A stretch of DNA of 64,000 bases from Malaya genurostris (Eukaryota > Arthropoda > Insecta > Diptera > Culicidae). The translations under genes were made by a program, and so were the position numbers. The notes under the pieces are model-generated. The model was not told the origin of the DNA. It saw only the letters and a program-made list of their open reading frames with translations, and ran no database searches. Of this stretch, positions 11,946 through 23,923 are shown piece after piece. The number at the start of each line of letters is the position of its first letter. Position 1 is the stretch's first letter. The DNA is taken from NCBI RefSeq assembly GCF_030247185.1, contig NC_080570.1, forward strand, positions 4,030,001 to 4,094,000, in the 5' to 3' direction.

Positions 11946-12930
11946 TTATAGACCAAACTGAACAAGTTTGACCGTGGCACAAGATACGATTGCCGAGTGA
12001 TCCGTCAAAAACAGTGTTGCCAAAAAGATACCGGCTAAAAAAATACCTTTCATAAGTAAACTTGCAACATTTTGCCCTAGACTTCGTTGTCCAAAACGGC
12101 TTACATATTTTGTGTTCAAACCATTCGAAACTAGAACGTTTTCCTAGCTATGTGTCAATTTATAAATTTTTAACCGAACAATTTTTTCGACTTTTAAGCT
12201 CAAAAACATCTTTTGATTGAAGAGAAGGAGTCTGTTTTTGTCGGAGTGATTTCATAAACGATTAAACTAGGTGATGGAAGTGGATGAAACCAAGTTGTGA
12301 AGGTACATTTTCCCATTTCTATTCCTAACTGTATACTCAAATAACGATAATAGTTGTTTACTAGTAACAGAGTATGAGCTAGAATAAGAGTGTGAAACAA
12401 AGAGTAAGAACCAAAAGCAGGGAGTAAGAGCATTGACTACGATCATAAATGCTCAACACGCTCACTCTCCGCTTCTGCTCTTCCACTCTATTATTTGTGA
12501 CCGACTGGTGTCGTGATGGAAAATCACGTGCCCTTGCAACCAGGTCTTATATCCCGGTAGGTATTTCTCCGATGTCCGCTTCAACGGAATTATGTTGGTG
12601 CGATTGAATGGCATTTTGTTGATTCCATTGATGTCTTATTCTCTGCTTTACACTCTAAATCTCCGTTTCTCGTACTGACTCTCTTACTTGTGATCGAACG
12701 TTGTCGTGATGAAAAATTACGGACTCGTGCAATCATAAGATTTCATATTTTTCTCGGTTGGAATGGCCTTATTTCATTGTGATTACTTAGTTCAAGTAGT
12801 TTGAAAATAAATTTTTAACGAATTGCGACGAGCAAGATTCAATCAGCTCGTTATGAATTTTTAAACAAGTCTTGAAATTGCCATTCACTGAAGCATTTCG
12901 CAGCTGCAATACAGGACGAAGACTGATGGC
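11946..12930. other. AT-rich noncoding DNA with a diverged ~191-bp tandem duplication
   Basis: Sequence around 12480-12530 (ATTTGTGACCGACTGG, then TGTCGTGATGGAAAATCACG) is repeated about 191 bp later near 12675-12720 (ACTTGTGATCGAACG, then TTGTCGTGATGAAAAATTACG). No gene is seen. Confidence 0.45.
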
Positions 12931-15480
12931 TCTAATTTAGTACCAATGACAAATTACTAAAACACTGCCCGTCCGGCAGATGGCGATCGGTGCTCAAAAT
13001 ACAAGTACTGAGACAACTGAATGAGCACTGTAAATTGTTTTTCTTTTTTCTGCAACAGCAGCAACAACCACCAAACGTAATTGTTCCATTGTTCCCTTCC
13101 CCCTCGCTCACTAATCGATGGGAAATTTCTCGCATTCCGCCCCGAAAAAAAACGATCCGAAAAATTCCGAAAGAAAAATAAATTTCGGCTCCCAGCTGTA
13201 TAATTATAAGAAAATTTATACCGGTCGAATTCCACCGGGTTGAAGCCGAGCCGAGGTGGAATCTAGAAGCTGGGAATAACTGTTTTTGGAGGTCTTCTAA
13301 TTTTCTTCCGATACGATTTCAAACACACTCCGTAAGTTTTTCTAAAAAAAATATGACAGCAGTCTCGACAGCATTTTGGTACATCCAAGTAGGCTCCGCA
13401 AACAGAAAACTAAACTGATTATGCTTATGACTGATTTTGGGTACGCTAGCAGGAGAAGATGAACTTGTACGTACGTGCGCAAGCAATAATTTCGCAATTC
13501 CGCGCAACTTTAAGCGTGGGCCGCAGAAGCCAAGTGAGTTCATTAGCAGTTGAATAGAACAACAACAGAAAAAAATACAAACGACGAGGTGATTTACGGA
13601 ATTGTAGCTTGGAAATGGCGTAAAATTCGGTTCAACTACGAGTCGACCATCGAGAAGGAGGCCTTAAACTTTTCGAGTGCGCTAACGACTCCGGTTTCTA
13701 TGCCTACGCGCGGTTGTTTACTATTTCAATACAGACATCGAGGGGTACTACGATTCGAAACAAACAAATGGATGGTAATGAATCACATTTCGCCCGTTGT
13801 TTCCATGAATGGCGAAATGAAACATTGCAATTTATTACCGGTTCCCGTCAGAGTAATAATTGTGTCAATAAGTGGTCACCAGTGTGATTCAGTGGACGAC
13901 AATTTGCTGCAACTTCATAGCTAGGTTCTGCTTTCATCTACAAACAGGTTCGCCCTTGGAAGGGTCGCCGGCCCGGCTTCGTGGTGGTCCGGCTGCCTCA
14001 CAGAAAAGGGCTCGGGCGGATTTCCACGCCTAATTACAAGACTTGACCGTACGCACCGGTACTCATTTTCCCGTCAGGGAAGCGCCGATGCCGAGAACTA
14101 GAGAATAGGATAAAACCCATCGATTGGATGATTGGAGGTCTGTGGCATTTTTTCGGCTAATAATTTTGTTTCCACCGAAGACCGTTTTCAAATCCATTTC
14201 CCCGCTCGTTCTAACCCTCGGTCGTCGGTCCACGGGTGGCATCCTATGAGCACACAAGCGAACGATCTTAATTGAGGTGAGGAATGGTCGGTTTTTCGGA
14301 ACCATCGAAATCCATTACCTGCTGCTATTTCGGTCAAATTAAGTTATTCTCAATGTTACGAAACATTACAGCTTTAATGGGCTTCCCGAGTGCAGGTGCC
14401 CTCTGCTGTGAAAGTTTCCGAAGGGCGATAGATGTGTTTTTTTTCTCTGTCAGAGCATGCTTTGATTTGCTGTGCTACTCCGCAAACTCGCAGGTGGCGC
14501 TGCAAAATGGCAACTACATTCCACCAACTTAATCAACCTTCACAGATCGAGACCGACCGCGGCCGGATAGAACTTTATGGATGGAGACTTTCGGTACCGC
14601 GCTCTCCCTCTCCCCCGTCTGTCTGTTCTCCTTTGGGTTGCCGACGGCACGAACTTGAGCCCAACCGCAGGGCTTTTGTGAGAACTCACCGGACTGTGAC
14701 AGACCGGGAATGGAATGGAAAAAGACACTAATGTGTTGAAAATTAGTTCCGTCTGGTCGACGGCAGCGAAGCTAAAGCATGTTTCCGAAAGGGCTTTCTC
14801 AAAACTAAAAACAGATCACAGGTACCTGCCCCCTCGTTCCCTCGTCTCGTTGCCGGAGCGACACGGAGGTCAACGGCTGTGGCTAAATTGAAACGAAAAG
14901 GTAATATTTTACATCGCTCACGAGACGGTATGATTAGGTAGGAGGCCTACGTTGGCCGGCGAACGCTGGTTTATGACCGTTTGGAAGCTGTGTAAAACGG
15001 TCAAGATATCGACAGCGCACGGGTGAGAGCGGAAGGTCCGATGATTTTGTGCTTTTTTTTATTGCTTTAATATTGTTTTTATGAATGAAACGGAAGCGCC
15101 ACTTTTAGCCTAACATTCCAGACGATGGCGGATGGCGGGTAATTTTCGAATCCACAATGGCACGGAAGAGTTTCGCAGCACGCTATGGGAAGCTCTAGAG
15201 GTGATATATGTTATGATTTTTAATTCAAACTTCAAACAGAGCATAAAATTAAACCTCCGTTTCGGTTTTCCTTTTTCCACGTCTGCGTCTCCGTACTTTC
15301 TTGCCAGACGTTGCCACCTCCGGTTACCGGATTGTAGCATGTAGCGGAAAAGTCTTCGGTGGAAAAGAAAAGTTGGCTGTGCTTTTTTTTCCATACGATG
15401 CCAGAGCAAACTTGTGCTGTATGCATTTTCGCCCCGCTTCGACTGTGCATCGACGAAGTTGGCGCTGAGATATTGCTATA
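12931..15480. other. Single-copy noncoding island
   Basis: Moderate-GC sequence with no TE homology and only short, domain-free open frames. TAATTA-type AT cores occur near 13199, 14030 and 15477. The 12-mer ATCCAAGTAGGC occurs at 13383. A nested inverted repeat lies at 13190-13280: outer CCCAGCT/AGCTGGG, inner ATTCCACC/GGTGGAAT. It may be intergenic, intronic or regulatory host DNA. Confidence 0.4.
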
Positions 15481-16283
15481 ATTACGGAATTGGATAATTA
15501 ACTAACTAAAACGATTTTTAGTCTATGATTCAGCGTAAGTGTTAACTTAGTGCAATCAGCTTTATAGCCGTTCTTTGAGACTGCACTGTTGTGTTGTTAT
15601 TACATGCGTGGTAATGGGTAAAACGCACATCTAGCTTCGGGGCACTGGCAAGAAAATGTTAACAAGCCTGCCTCCTTAACCCATATAAACAAAAATGTAT
15701 CAAGTGGAAAAAAACCGTTTTCGTCTGCGTAGCGGTTTAAGTTCAATTACTTTGTTGTACTAACAGTACAGTTCGAACTGTTGTACACGGAAAAGTCGAA
15801 GACGAATTATGGAAAAAAAACTCTACGCTGATAATCAAGTTCGGAACCTTGAAAAATTGTATTGAAAGTCAGCATCCAACAATTTTGACACACTACCGAA
15901 ATGTAGAATGACATTTTTTTTTTGTAAAATAGTTGATTTTGTTTAAACCCTCCATTCTAGGGTACGGTGCTTCCTGTTCTCATCTTTCAATCGTGAAGGT
16001 TTTATGTTGAAAGTAATTCGTTCGTTCTGCTGTCCAACGGACATGTTGTTCACAAAACCTACTAAGCACTTTTCAAAAGACACGTTATTCTGAAATACTT
16101 TATAAGTTATTATGCTGAGATGCTTCAGGATAACATGCTTTCCATATCATGGGCAATGGGCTACATTGCCCACTTGAACAATGAAATGTTCGAATTTAAT
16201 TAGAAGAAAAAAATTGTTATACTTGCTACTATTTAAAAAGTACTTATTTTGCAAGATGAGCTTGATGGGTTCTAACTCTTTTA
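15481..16283. other. AT-rich noncoding stretch
   Basis: Nothing recognisable. It is transitional in composition between the island on its left and the dispersed repeats on its right. Confidence 0.4.
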
Positions 16284-17490
16284 CCTTTATCATATAGAAA
16301 GGCTATGCAATCGCTGTGAAACCGGACCGAGGTTTCATATACCATTCGACTCAGTTTGTGACAAATAATGTCAATAATGAGATGACTGAACCGACTTTTC
16401 ACAAACTTAGATTCAAATGAAAGGCCTTATGGTCCCATACGAAGTTCCTGAATTTCATTTGGATCCGACTTCCGGTTCCGGAATTACAAGGAAATATGTG
16501 CAATTTTATGAAAAAAATGAGCACTCAATTTTCTCGGAAATTTCTTAACCGATTTTTACAAACTAAGATGCAAAAAAAAAATTCCTAAAATTCTTTAAAA
16601 AGTCCCCAAAAATTGGATCCGAATCCGACATCCGATTCCGCTTTGACACCGCGATAAATGAAAATTTTTTCAATTTCATGAATATTTTTTCGCAAGTGAT
16701 GGCGAAATGAGGTGCAAATTTTAATAAAACTCCCTGGCAAATTCATCTAGTTGGCAGATCTTGTTAATTGTAGGACATATAAATCTAATACAGGATTACT
16801 AGTCCCCGGTTTCCAGTTCCGAATGCACCGATAATAGAAACGGAGCTCACTGCAATTTCCCGGCAACGGGTAAAACGATTTTCACAAATCATGATTCCAA
16901 TTAAAGATCCCATTATCATTAGATAGTGTGCAATTTCATCCAGATCCGACATCCGGTTCCGAAACTATAGGGCGATAAGTGCCAAAACATTCCAACCGTC
17001 ATACAAAATGACGATGCAAAACCGGCAGGCGTCGGTACGTGCTGGTACGGAAGAAAAAAAAACACCACCAGCTTTGATCCGTTCGCAGCGTGTTTTGTTC
17101 AACTTCGTATAGCTTCAGGTGAAATATATGTAAATTTTTTATTAAATTTGTACCAATTTGAATTAATTAGTTGGTATTATTACAAAGTCATGATAACGAT
17201 TCCTTTCTATAACAGTCTTGCCTTCTCATATAACATAGAAAGTTTATGCAATCACTTGAAAAATTGACTAGTGAAAATTGGTGCAAAATAAAAAAAAAAT
17301 CTTATTAACTAGACATAACTGTTTACAAATTGAGAAGGTTATGTTAATTCATACCCAAAGAAAGTTTTTTATTTTATTCGACTTTGAAAAAAAAATTCTT
17401 CACAGAATCTTCTAGTGATATTTTTGAAAATATCAGTAATATTAGAAAAGCATTATTACATCACTAGGTGGATACAACTTAATTGAATTG
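16284..17490 (+). repeat. Dispersed repeat family A, at least two nested copies
   Basis: Characteristic words are ATAGAAAGGCTATGCAATC, then ACCGAGGTTTCATAT, GAACCGATTTTCACAAAC-like lines, GGATCCGACTTCCGGTTCCG, and a distal end ATCACTAGGTGGAT. Related copies occur at 21965-22652, 27112-28055 (reverse) and about 28190-28490. A second head (ATAGAAAGTTTATGCAATC) lies near 17240, so two copies are juxtaposed. No coding capacity was seen. It is probably a high-copy non-autonomous element. The LOA-type retrotransposon at 17503 has inserted just beyond its distal end. Confidence 0.55.
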
Positions 17491-17502
17491 AATTAAAATT
17501 CT

Positions 17503-20328
17503 CCTGGGCCAACGACTAACAGAAGGCCTCCCAAACCCTGGTGGGACAAAGAGTGCTCAGAGGCTAAACTCGCAAAACAAAATGCTTGCAAGACGTTTCT
17601 AAAACGGGGAGGAGGAACTCCTCAGAATTTTGAAAAACTTATGGTTTTAGAAACCAAGTACAAGAGCATACTTCGAGCCAAAAAATGTAGCTATTGGAGA
17701 CATTTTGTCGAAGGTTTGTCAAGAGATACCTCAATGAGCACTCTTTGGAACACGGCCAGACGAATGAGGAATCGTAACGTGGGCAATGAGAGTGATGAAT
17801 ACTCGATCCGATGGATATTTGACTTTGCTAGGAAAGTATGCCCAGATTCTGTTCCTACGCAGAGCATTATACGGGAATCTCCTCCAAATAATGGTTTTAT
17901 TAATAACCCATTTTCAATGATGGAATTTTCTATAGCACTCTTGTCTTGTAACAATAACGCTCCAGGGTTGGACAGAATTAAATTCAACTTGGTGAAGAAT
18001 CTGCCCAACCTCGCAAAAAGACGTTTGTTGGAATTGTTCAACAAGTTTCTTGAGCAAAATATTGTTCCACCTGACTGGAGACAAGTGAAAGTTATCGCCA
18101 TTCAAAAACCGGGGAAACCAGCTTCCAATCACAACTCATATAGACCCATTGCGATGTTGTCCTGCATCAGAAAATTGTTCGAAAAAATTATTCTACGACG
18201 TCTCGACACTTGGGTCGAGACGAACGGTTTGTTGTCAGATACTCAGTTTGGCTTCCGTAGAAATAAAGGGACGAATGATTGCCTTGCATTACTTTCGTCT
18301 GACATCCAAATTGCCTTCGCTCAAAAGCAACAAATGGCATCTGTATTTTTAGACATTAAAGGAGCATTTGATTCAGTTTCCATTGATGTTCTTTCAGACA
18401 AGCTTCACCAAAATGGACTCCCAGCGGTTATAAATAATTATTTGCACAACCTTTTGTCAGAGAAACACATGCATTTTTCACATGGCGATTTGGCAACACT
18501 CAGAAATAGTTACATGGGTCTCCCGCAAGGCTCATGCCTCAGTCCGCTCCTCTATAATTTTTACGTAAATGACATTGACAGCTGTCTAGTAACCCCATGT
18601 ACACTAAGACAATTGGCAGATGATGGCGTGGTTTCAGTTACTGGACCCAAAGCTATTGATCTGCATAAACCATTGCAAGATACCTTAGATAACTTGTCCG
18701 ATTGGGCTGTTCATCTTGGTATCGAATTCTCTACGGAGAAAACAGAGTTAGTCGTCTTTTCAAGAAAGCATGATCCCGCGCAGCTTCAGCTCCATATGAT
18801 GGGAAGAATGATCCAACAGGTTTTAACTTTTAAATACCTCGGGGTGTGGTTCGATTCCAAATGCACGTGGGGAGGACACATTAGGTTTCTGATAACAAAA
18901 TGCCAACAAAGAGTAAATTTTCTTCGAACAATAACAGGATCTTGGTGGGGTGCTCATCCGGAAGATCTAATAAAATTGTATCAGACAACGATACTTTCAG
19001 TGATGGAATATGGATGCGTTTGCTTTCGTTCCGCTGCAAACTCTCATATTATCAAACTGGAGCGAATTCAGTATCGTTGTTTGCGAATTGCTTTAGGGTG
19101 CATGCATTCGACACATACAATGAGTCTTGAAGTTCTGGCGGGAGTTCTTCCATTAAAAGATCGATTTTGGGAGCTTTCATCACGCCTGCTAATAAGATGT
19201 GAGGTGCTGAATCCCATGGTAATTAATAATTTCGAACGACTAGTCGAGCTTCGATCTCAAACAAAATTCATGACAGTATATTTTAACCATATGTCACAGG
19301 AAATCAACCCTTCAAGATATATTCCTATCCGTGTCAGCCTCCTAAATGTCCCTGACTCAACTTTATTTTTCGATTCATCCATGCAGCGCGAAGTGCGTGG
19401 AATCCCGGATCATCTACGTTCGACGGAAATTCCAAAAATATTTTCAAGTAAGTTCAGGCATATTGACTCCGAGAAAATGTTTTACACGGACGGATCGCGA
19501 ATTGAAGAAGCGACAGGGTTTGGTATGTTCAACAATAATGTTTCGGCCTCATTTAGGCTTCAAGAACCTGCATCTGTTTATATAGCAGAGCTAGCAGCAG
19601 TTCATTATAGTTTGAGTGTAATCGTCACATTAATTCCAAACCATTATTTCCTCTTCACAGATAGTCTGAGTGCAATTGAAGCCATTCGCTCAAACATGAC
19701 TGGCAAGACTGAACCGTTTTTCCTGGGCAAAATAAAACAGTGCCTGAACGACATATTGAACAATAATTATCTAATCACTATAGTCTGGGTCCCGGCTCAT
19801 TGCTCCATTCCTGGCAATGAAAGAGCCGATATTTTAGCCAAACGTGGTGCTATTGAGGGTGAAATTTATGAGAGACCAATTGCTTTCAACGAATTCTATA
19901 GCTCGTCTCGCCAAAGAACACTTGCCAGCTGGCAAGCTTCTTGGGATAAAGATGATCTGGGTCGGTGGATGCACTCAATTATTCCGAAAATATCGACAAA
20001 GGCATGGTTCAGGGGACTGGATGTGAGTAGAGATTTCATTCGTGTGATGTCCAGACTCATGTCCAATCACTACACGTTAGATGCACATCTCCTTCGAATT
20101 GGGCTCTCCGAGACTAATCATTGTGCTTGTGGCGAAGGTTATCGAGATATTGATCATGTCGTTTGGACATGCGTGGAGTATCGTGATGTCAGATCTCAAC
20201 TAATAAATTCTTTGCGTACCCAAGGTAGACTATCCAATATCCCAGTTCGAGACATTCTTGCTTGTCGTGACCTTTCATACATGAAACTTATTTATCATTT
20301 CATAAAGAAAACTGGAGTTTCAATTTAA
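17503..20328 (+). CDS. Retrotransposon ORF2 fragment: reverse transcriptase plus RNase H
   Basis: The frame is open from the element boundary at 17503; the first ATG is at 17641, giving 895 residues. In order: a pre-RT linker with PWWDKECSEA; an RT domain with NNAPGLD, SYRPIAMLSCIRKLFEK, FLDIKGAFDSV and PQGSCLSPLLYN; and the catalytic box LADDG (Leu in place of the usual Tyr or Phe of YADD). An RNase H domain follows, with MFYTDGS, AELAAVHYSL, LFTDSLSA and WVPAHCSIPGNERAD, supplying the D-E-D-D catalytic set. A C-terminal Cys/His cluster (CACG...HVVWTC) closes the protein. RT followed by RNase H is typical of the I, LOA and related clades. The fragment lacks endonuclease, so it is not autonomous. 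Confidence 0.85.
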   Translation, partial: PGPTTNRRPPKPWWDKECSEAKLAKQNACKTFLKRGGGTPQNFEKLMVLETKYKSILRAKKCSYWRHFVEGLSRDTSMSTLWNTARRMRNRNVGNESDEYSIRWIFDFARKVCPDSVPTQSIIRESPPNNGFINNPFSMMEFSIALLSCNNNAPGLDRIKFNLVKNLPNLAKRRLLELFNKFLEQNIVPPDWRQVKVIAIQKPGKPASNHNSYRPIAMLSCIRKLFEKIILRRLDTWVETNGLLSDTQFGFRRNKGTNDCLALLSSDIQIAFAQKQQMASVFLDIKGAFDSVSIDVLSDKLHQNGLPAVINNYLHNLLSEKHMHFSHGDLATLRNSYMGLPQGSCLSPLLYNFYVNDIDSCLVTPCTLRQLADDGVVSVTGPKAIDLHKPLQDTLDNLSDWAVHLGIEFSTEKTELVVFSRKHDPAQLQLHMMGRMIQQVLTFKYLGVWFDSKCTWGGHIRFLITKCQQRVNFLRTITGSWWGAHPEDLIKLYQTTILSVMEYGCVCFRSAANSHIIKLERIQYRCLRIALGCMHSTHTMSLEVLAGVLPLKDRFWELSSRLLIRCEVLNPMVINNFERLVELRSQTKFMTVYFNHMSQEINPSRYIPIRVSLLNVPDSTLFFDSSMQREVRGIPDHLRSTEIPKIFSSKFRHIDSEKMFYTDGSRIEEATGFGMFNNNVSASFRLQEPASVYIAELAAVHYSLSVIVTLIPNHYFLFTDSLSAIEAIRSNMTGKTEPFFLGKIKQCLNDILNNNYLITIVWVPAHCSIPGNERADILAKRGAIEGEIYERPIAFNEFYSSSRQRTLASWQASWDKDDLGRWMHSIIPKISTKAWFRGLDVSRDFIRVMSRLMSNHYTLDAHLLRIGLSETNHCACGEGYRDIDHVVWTCVEYRDVRSQLINSLRTQGRLSNIPVRDILACRDLSYMKLIYHFIKKTGVSI

Positions 20329-20720
20329 TAAAGGCCCCTTTCAAGACTTAGTTCTGATCCCAGCTGCGTCCATGAGTTCAACCAATAGCTAAATTAGAAT
20401 AAAAATAATGCAATGATACAAACAAACTCGAAACAGTTTATGAAATTATTAACAAAATGTCTGAAAATAACAGCTTATTTTATAATTTATAGAAGGTAAT
20501 CGTTTGGTTCAAATAATATTTCCGAGTAGATTTCATAATTAATGACGAGTTACCTAAGATGATATTTAAGTAATAAGAGAATATGTTTTAATAAATGCAA
20601 AACGTTGTGACTATGTTAGAATTAAATTAGGATAAGAATATTATGTAAAAGTGATGCTACGGCGAAGAAAAACTTATGTAAACTGCCTTAAGAAATAAAC
20701 GTATTTATGAATAAAAAAAA
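17503..20720 (+). mobile_element. 5'-truncated non-LTR retrotransposon, LOA/I-group
   Basis: Flanked by a perfect 12-bp target-site duplication, AATTAAAATTCT, at 17491-17502 and 20721-20732. The right end is an A-rich tail after an AATAAA-like stretch. The element starts inside ORF2, so ORF1, the 5' UTR and the endonuclease domain are missing, as expected from incomplete target-primed reverse transcription. The ORF is uninterrupted, which suggests a fairly recent insertion. The 3' UTR spans 20329-20720. Confidence 0.85.
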
Positions 20721-20825
20721 AATTAAAATTCTAGCCAAACAAGAAATTTTCTTTTAGTTGTTAGTCAAATGGTTGTAACGGGAATTGGTAAAAAATCATT
20801 CATCTACTTTTGTTCATTGAACTGC

Positions 20826-20884
20826 GAGGTGGCATTAGCAGTTTCAAATTAACCTGCTCATGCGCTGATGAGTCGAAGTTTCGG
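20826..20884 (+). ncRNA. Hammerhead-like repeat, copy 1 (degenerate)
   Basis: A hairpin GGCATTAGCAGTTT / AACCTGCTCATGC (one inserted C, one mismatch) is followed by CTGATGAG at 20865-20872 and GTCGAAG. The second core half (expected CGAAAC) has decayed to TTTCGG. The hairpin lies in the helix I position of a hammerhead. It is not expected to self-cleave in this form. Confidence 0.4.
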
Positions 20885-21964
20885 AGTTGTTCCAATTATT
20901 TTCTTTTATAAACAACTGGCAAGTGGGTGGCAATATTTTGGGGCCATCTCCTTACAGCGGTAGTGCTTAAAAGTTCAACTACCCTTAGAAACGACCCTAC
21001 GCCAAATTTGAGCCAAACCGGATTTGTGTGAAAGATGGTGAAAGGTGGGTCAAGTTTTAAAATTTTTGATTTTGAAAAATCATCATGCGAGGAGGCGGTG
21101 GGTTGTAAGGTACAAAATATTTCCCAAATGCCGAAATTTTTTATGCTAAATGGCTCAGAATTGCATGAAATGTCGAGATCTAGTGTCAGTTTTTTTAATC
21201 GACTCTCGGGAATTAAAAAAATGTGGAGATTTCCAAAATCCAATTTTTTATGTCCTAATGTCTTAGGCAATTGAAACATCAAATTCATCGGTGCAATTTC
21301 AATACGTCGATTATTTTCAAAAAAATTTTCGAGTTGACACATGATTTCAGGCAATTCTAAGACATTTGGCATCAAAAAAAAAAATTATACATTACGGAAA
21401 TTTCATATACTATTTCATATGCTTTTTCTGGAAGTTGAACTGCATATGACTTGCCAAATGAAGAGAGCGCAATTAATCTACAAGAACAAACTTGAACTTA
21501 TTTGGAGTAAATCAATGAAATATTTGAACAAGAATATGCTCAAAAGACCTTCCTTATTCTTTTCTTCTATTTTGAGAATTAGATCTCAACAAGGGGCAAA
21601 TCACTCCGAAAACTCTTAGACTAGAAAAGCTCAATTAATTTCGAAATAATCTCATCTAATATCATTTAATGTGGATGAGTTTGAAGAATTCTAATCAATC
21701 CCATCTAGTAGAATTTGGTCAGCTCTAAATTGCACTGCTTAACTTCCAGTATTACAATTTGGTTTCGTTGAAATTAAGCCAAACTCTAATTTCAATGCAA
21801 GTTTTGCTCCACCGTTCCTGGAACTGGAACGTCGTTTTTTTCGGTTTCCACCTAATAGCCAGTCATTACTCCTTATCCTTTTTCGATTAAACCTACTCTC
21901 GATTGCAGTGGCAGCTAGCCAAATCAAGCCAAAACACTACAAGGCCTTTGTGTGCTTTGAACTG
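20885..21964. other. AT-rich DNA with a dispersed repeat D copy
   Basis: About 21130-21345 contains the family D phrases GAAATGTCGAGATCTAGTGT and ATCGACTCTCGGGAATT, shared with 29035-29350 and 61745-61960. A frame at 20896-21375 on the - strand has no recognisable domain and overlaps this repeat, so it is not called. The remainder shows nothing recognisable. Confidence 0.4.
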
Positions 21965-22652
21965 TTTTAATCCACCTAGTGGTGTAATGACACCTTTCAC
22001 ATATCTCTCACATTGACATGCATAAACGTGTTGTATTCTTCAAAATGATTTATTTGATTCCTGGAAAAACAAAAAAGTTTGTCCGTTACTCTGAGGTGTG
22101 TTCCACTATTGCAAGTACTTCCGAGACCGGAATCCGGGAATCGGTATAATCAAAGTCTGTTCGAGAAAAGTTACTGGGATCCATTTTTGAGTCTATGGAA
22201 ACAATCTTCGGTCGTTAATCTTGAACCGTGAGCCAGCAGGAAACTAATTTGTTTGGCCGTCTACTGCCAATCACTATCGATTGGAAAAGTTTTGAAGCAA
22301 GCTTAGAAATTATTTTACGTGTTTTACTTCACCGCTTTTAGTGACGATATAAACTTTTCAACAATCTGCACTTCTGAAACCGGATGTCGGATCCGGATGA
22401 AAATCAGGAATTCAATATGGGACCTTTCATTTGAACCTAACCTTGTGAAAATCGCTCAAGCCATCGCTGAGAAAAGTGAGTGAGACCCACTTTGGAATAA
22501 CCACTATTTCCGGTGCATCCGGAAATAGAAACCGGGAACCAAGATAACCAAACTCAATTTGTTTGTTTGTCAACTGATAATAGCTACCGATTGAAGTTTT
22601 TTGTTTCGCCGCTTTAACATACAAGATTGCATAATCTTTCTATATGAGAAAT
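21965..22652 (-). repeat. Dispersed repeat family A copy
   Basis: Begins TTAATCCACCTAGTGG (the distal end of the family) and finishes near ATTGCATAATCTTTCTATATG (the reverse of the family head). Internal words CCGGATGTCGGATCCGGATG and CCTTTCATTTGAACC match the copy at 16284-17490 in the opposite orientation. Confidence 0.6.
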
Positions 22653-23134
22653 GCAAAAACGGATTTTGGCCACAACTGCTAACTGCTTGCCATATCAGAA
22701 TTATTCGGTTGAACGTTGGAGCAAAATTTTACTTATCAGACACATTTCCGTGTTGGTGTCTTCTGCAAAGTTGTAGGAGATATTGACGCGGTTTTGTGGA
22801 AATGAATGACCATGTTCCAGAGCGCATGTAACGAGAGATTAAAAACTTAACTTTTTATTGGAAGCAGATAGAGAGTTTTTGTCTTCGATAATATTGTAGA
22901 CCATGTAATTTCTGATAACTTTGCTGAGGAAATCATTTCGCTAACTTTAGCCGTTAACTCATTATTTGATAGTGTTATTTCAATCTAACTTTTTTCACTT
23001 TAATCCTAGAGAAATAGTTTGCTCTCTAGAGTGTTAGATTTCATGAAAATACGTAAAATTTTAGAATACCTAAAAGCTGTATGATTACTTTTGATGGATA
23101 GTTTATATAAAGAATGGTTATATTTCGTACTTAA
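22653..23134. other. AT-rich noncoding stretch
   Basis: Nothing recognisable. Confidence 0.4.
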
Positions 23135-23740
23135 TTATTTTAGAAGGTTGCAAAAAAACCATTCTTGTTTATAAGCACTCTTAATGTTAATGAAAATCTC
23201 GAAAAAATGGTTTGTATCTGGTAGTATGTACCTTCTGTTTAAAATTGACCCGGACTGAATTAAAAAAAATTCTTTATCATCGCCTTCAAAATAGGCTCCG
23301 TTTGAATAAACCCGGAATGCATATTTTAGTTTTGGAAGAAGAAAAAAGTCACAGGGGGCCAAATCTGGCGAGCACGGTGGCTGAGTGATGACTTTCGTTT
23401 TGTGTTTGGCCAAAAATTCAGTCACAATCATGCTGGAATGCGATCCATGAATTGTCTGCCCACTAATCCGACCGTTTTCGACGAATTGATTCATGAAGAC
23501 GCCTCAAAACGCCCAATTGGTACTCCTTATTGACCGTCACTCAAATACTTGCGTTCTCGATAGAGTAGACTCCGCAAAACACTTCTGCAACATTTTTAAT
23601 GATTCCATAGTCGAAATTCTATTTGAAACAAAAAATTTCAAGCAGACTCGTTGTTTAATTTTTTTTCCATAGTGAAAATAGTCAGGCCGAATTTACCAAC
23701 GGATCTAAGAGCGCGGTTGAAATGGACTTCTAGAAAATTC
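23135..23740 (-). pseudogene. Mariner transposase fragment (C-terminal half)
   Basis: The - strand reads HSSMIVTEFLAKHKTKVITQ followed by PPCSPDLAPCDFFLLPKLKY, the mariner region containing the SPDLAPCDFFLF signature with the third catalytic Asp. Upstream (23500-23580) the frame is broken but still resembles mariner (VYSIENASI, then VTVNKEYQLG). The same 5' context recurs near 39300-39360, so this fragment and the one at 38949-39380 belong to one subfamily. N-terminal HTH not found. Confidence 0.7.
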
Positions 23741-23923
23741 GAATCATTTGAAGAGTAACGTTTTTCTTAAATTCACATGTAAATTCCAAAATTTATCCTT
23801 GTGTACCGACTCTAGGAATTCTTCCAGATCGTCGTTCGACATGTCGGAAAGATTTCGCCGAACTGCTAATACGTCAATTGCCATTCGCCATTTGCCCCTT
23901 TCAGAATCCGCCATCAATCAATC

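Noticed and set aside
20896..21375. 159-residue - strand frame
   Set aside because: Overlaps the dispersed family D repeat and has no recognisable domain or splice signals.
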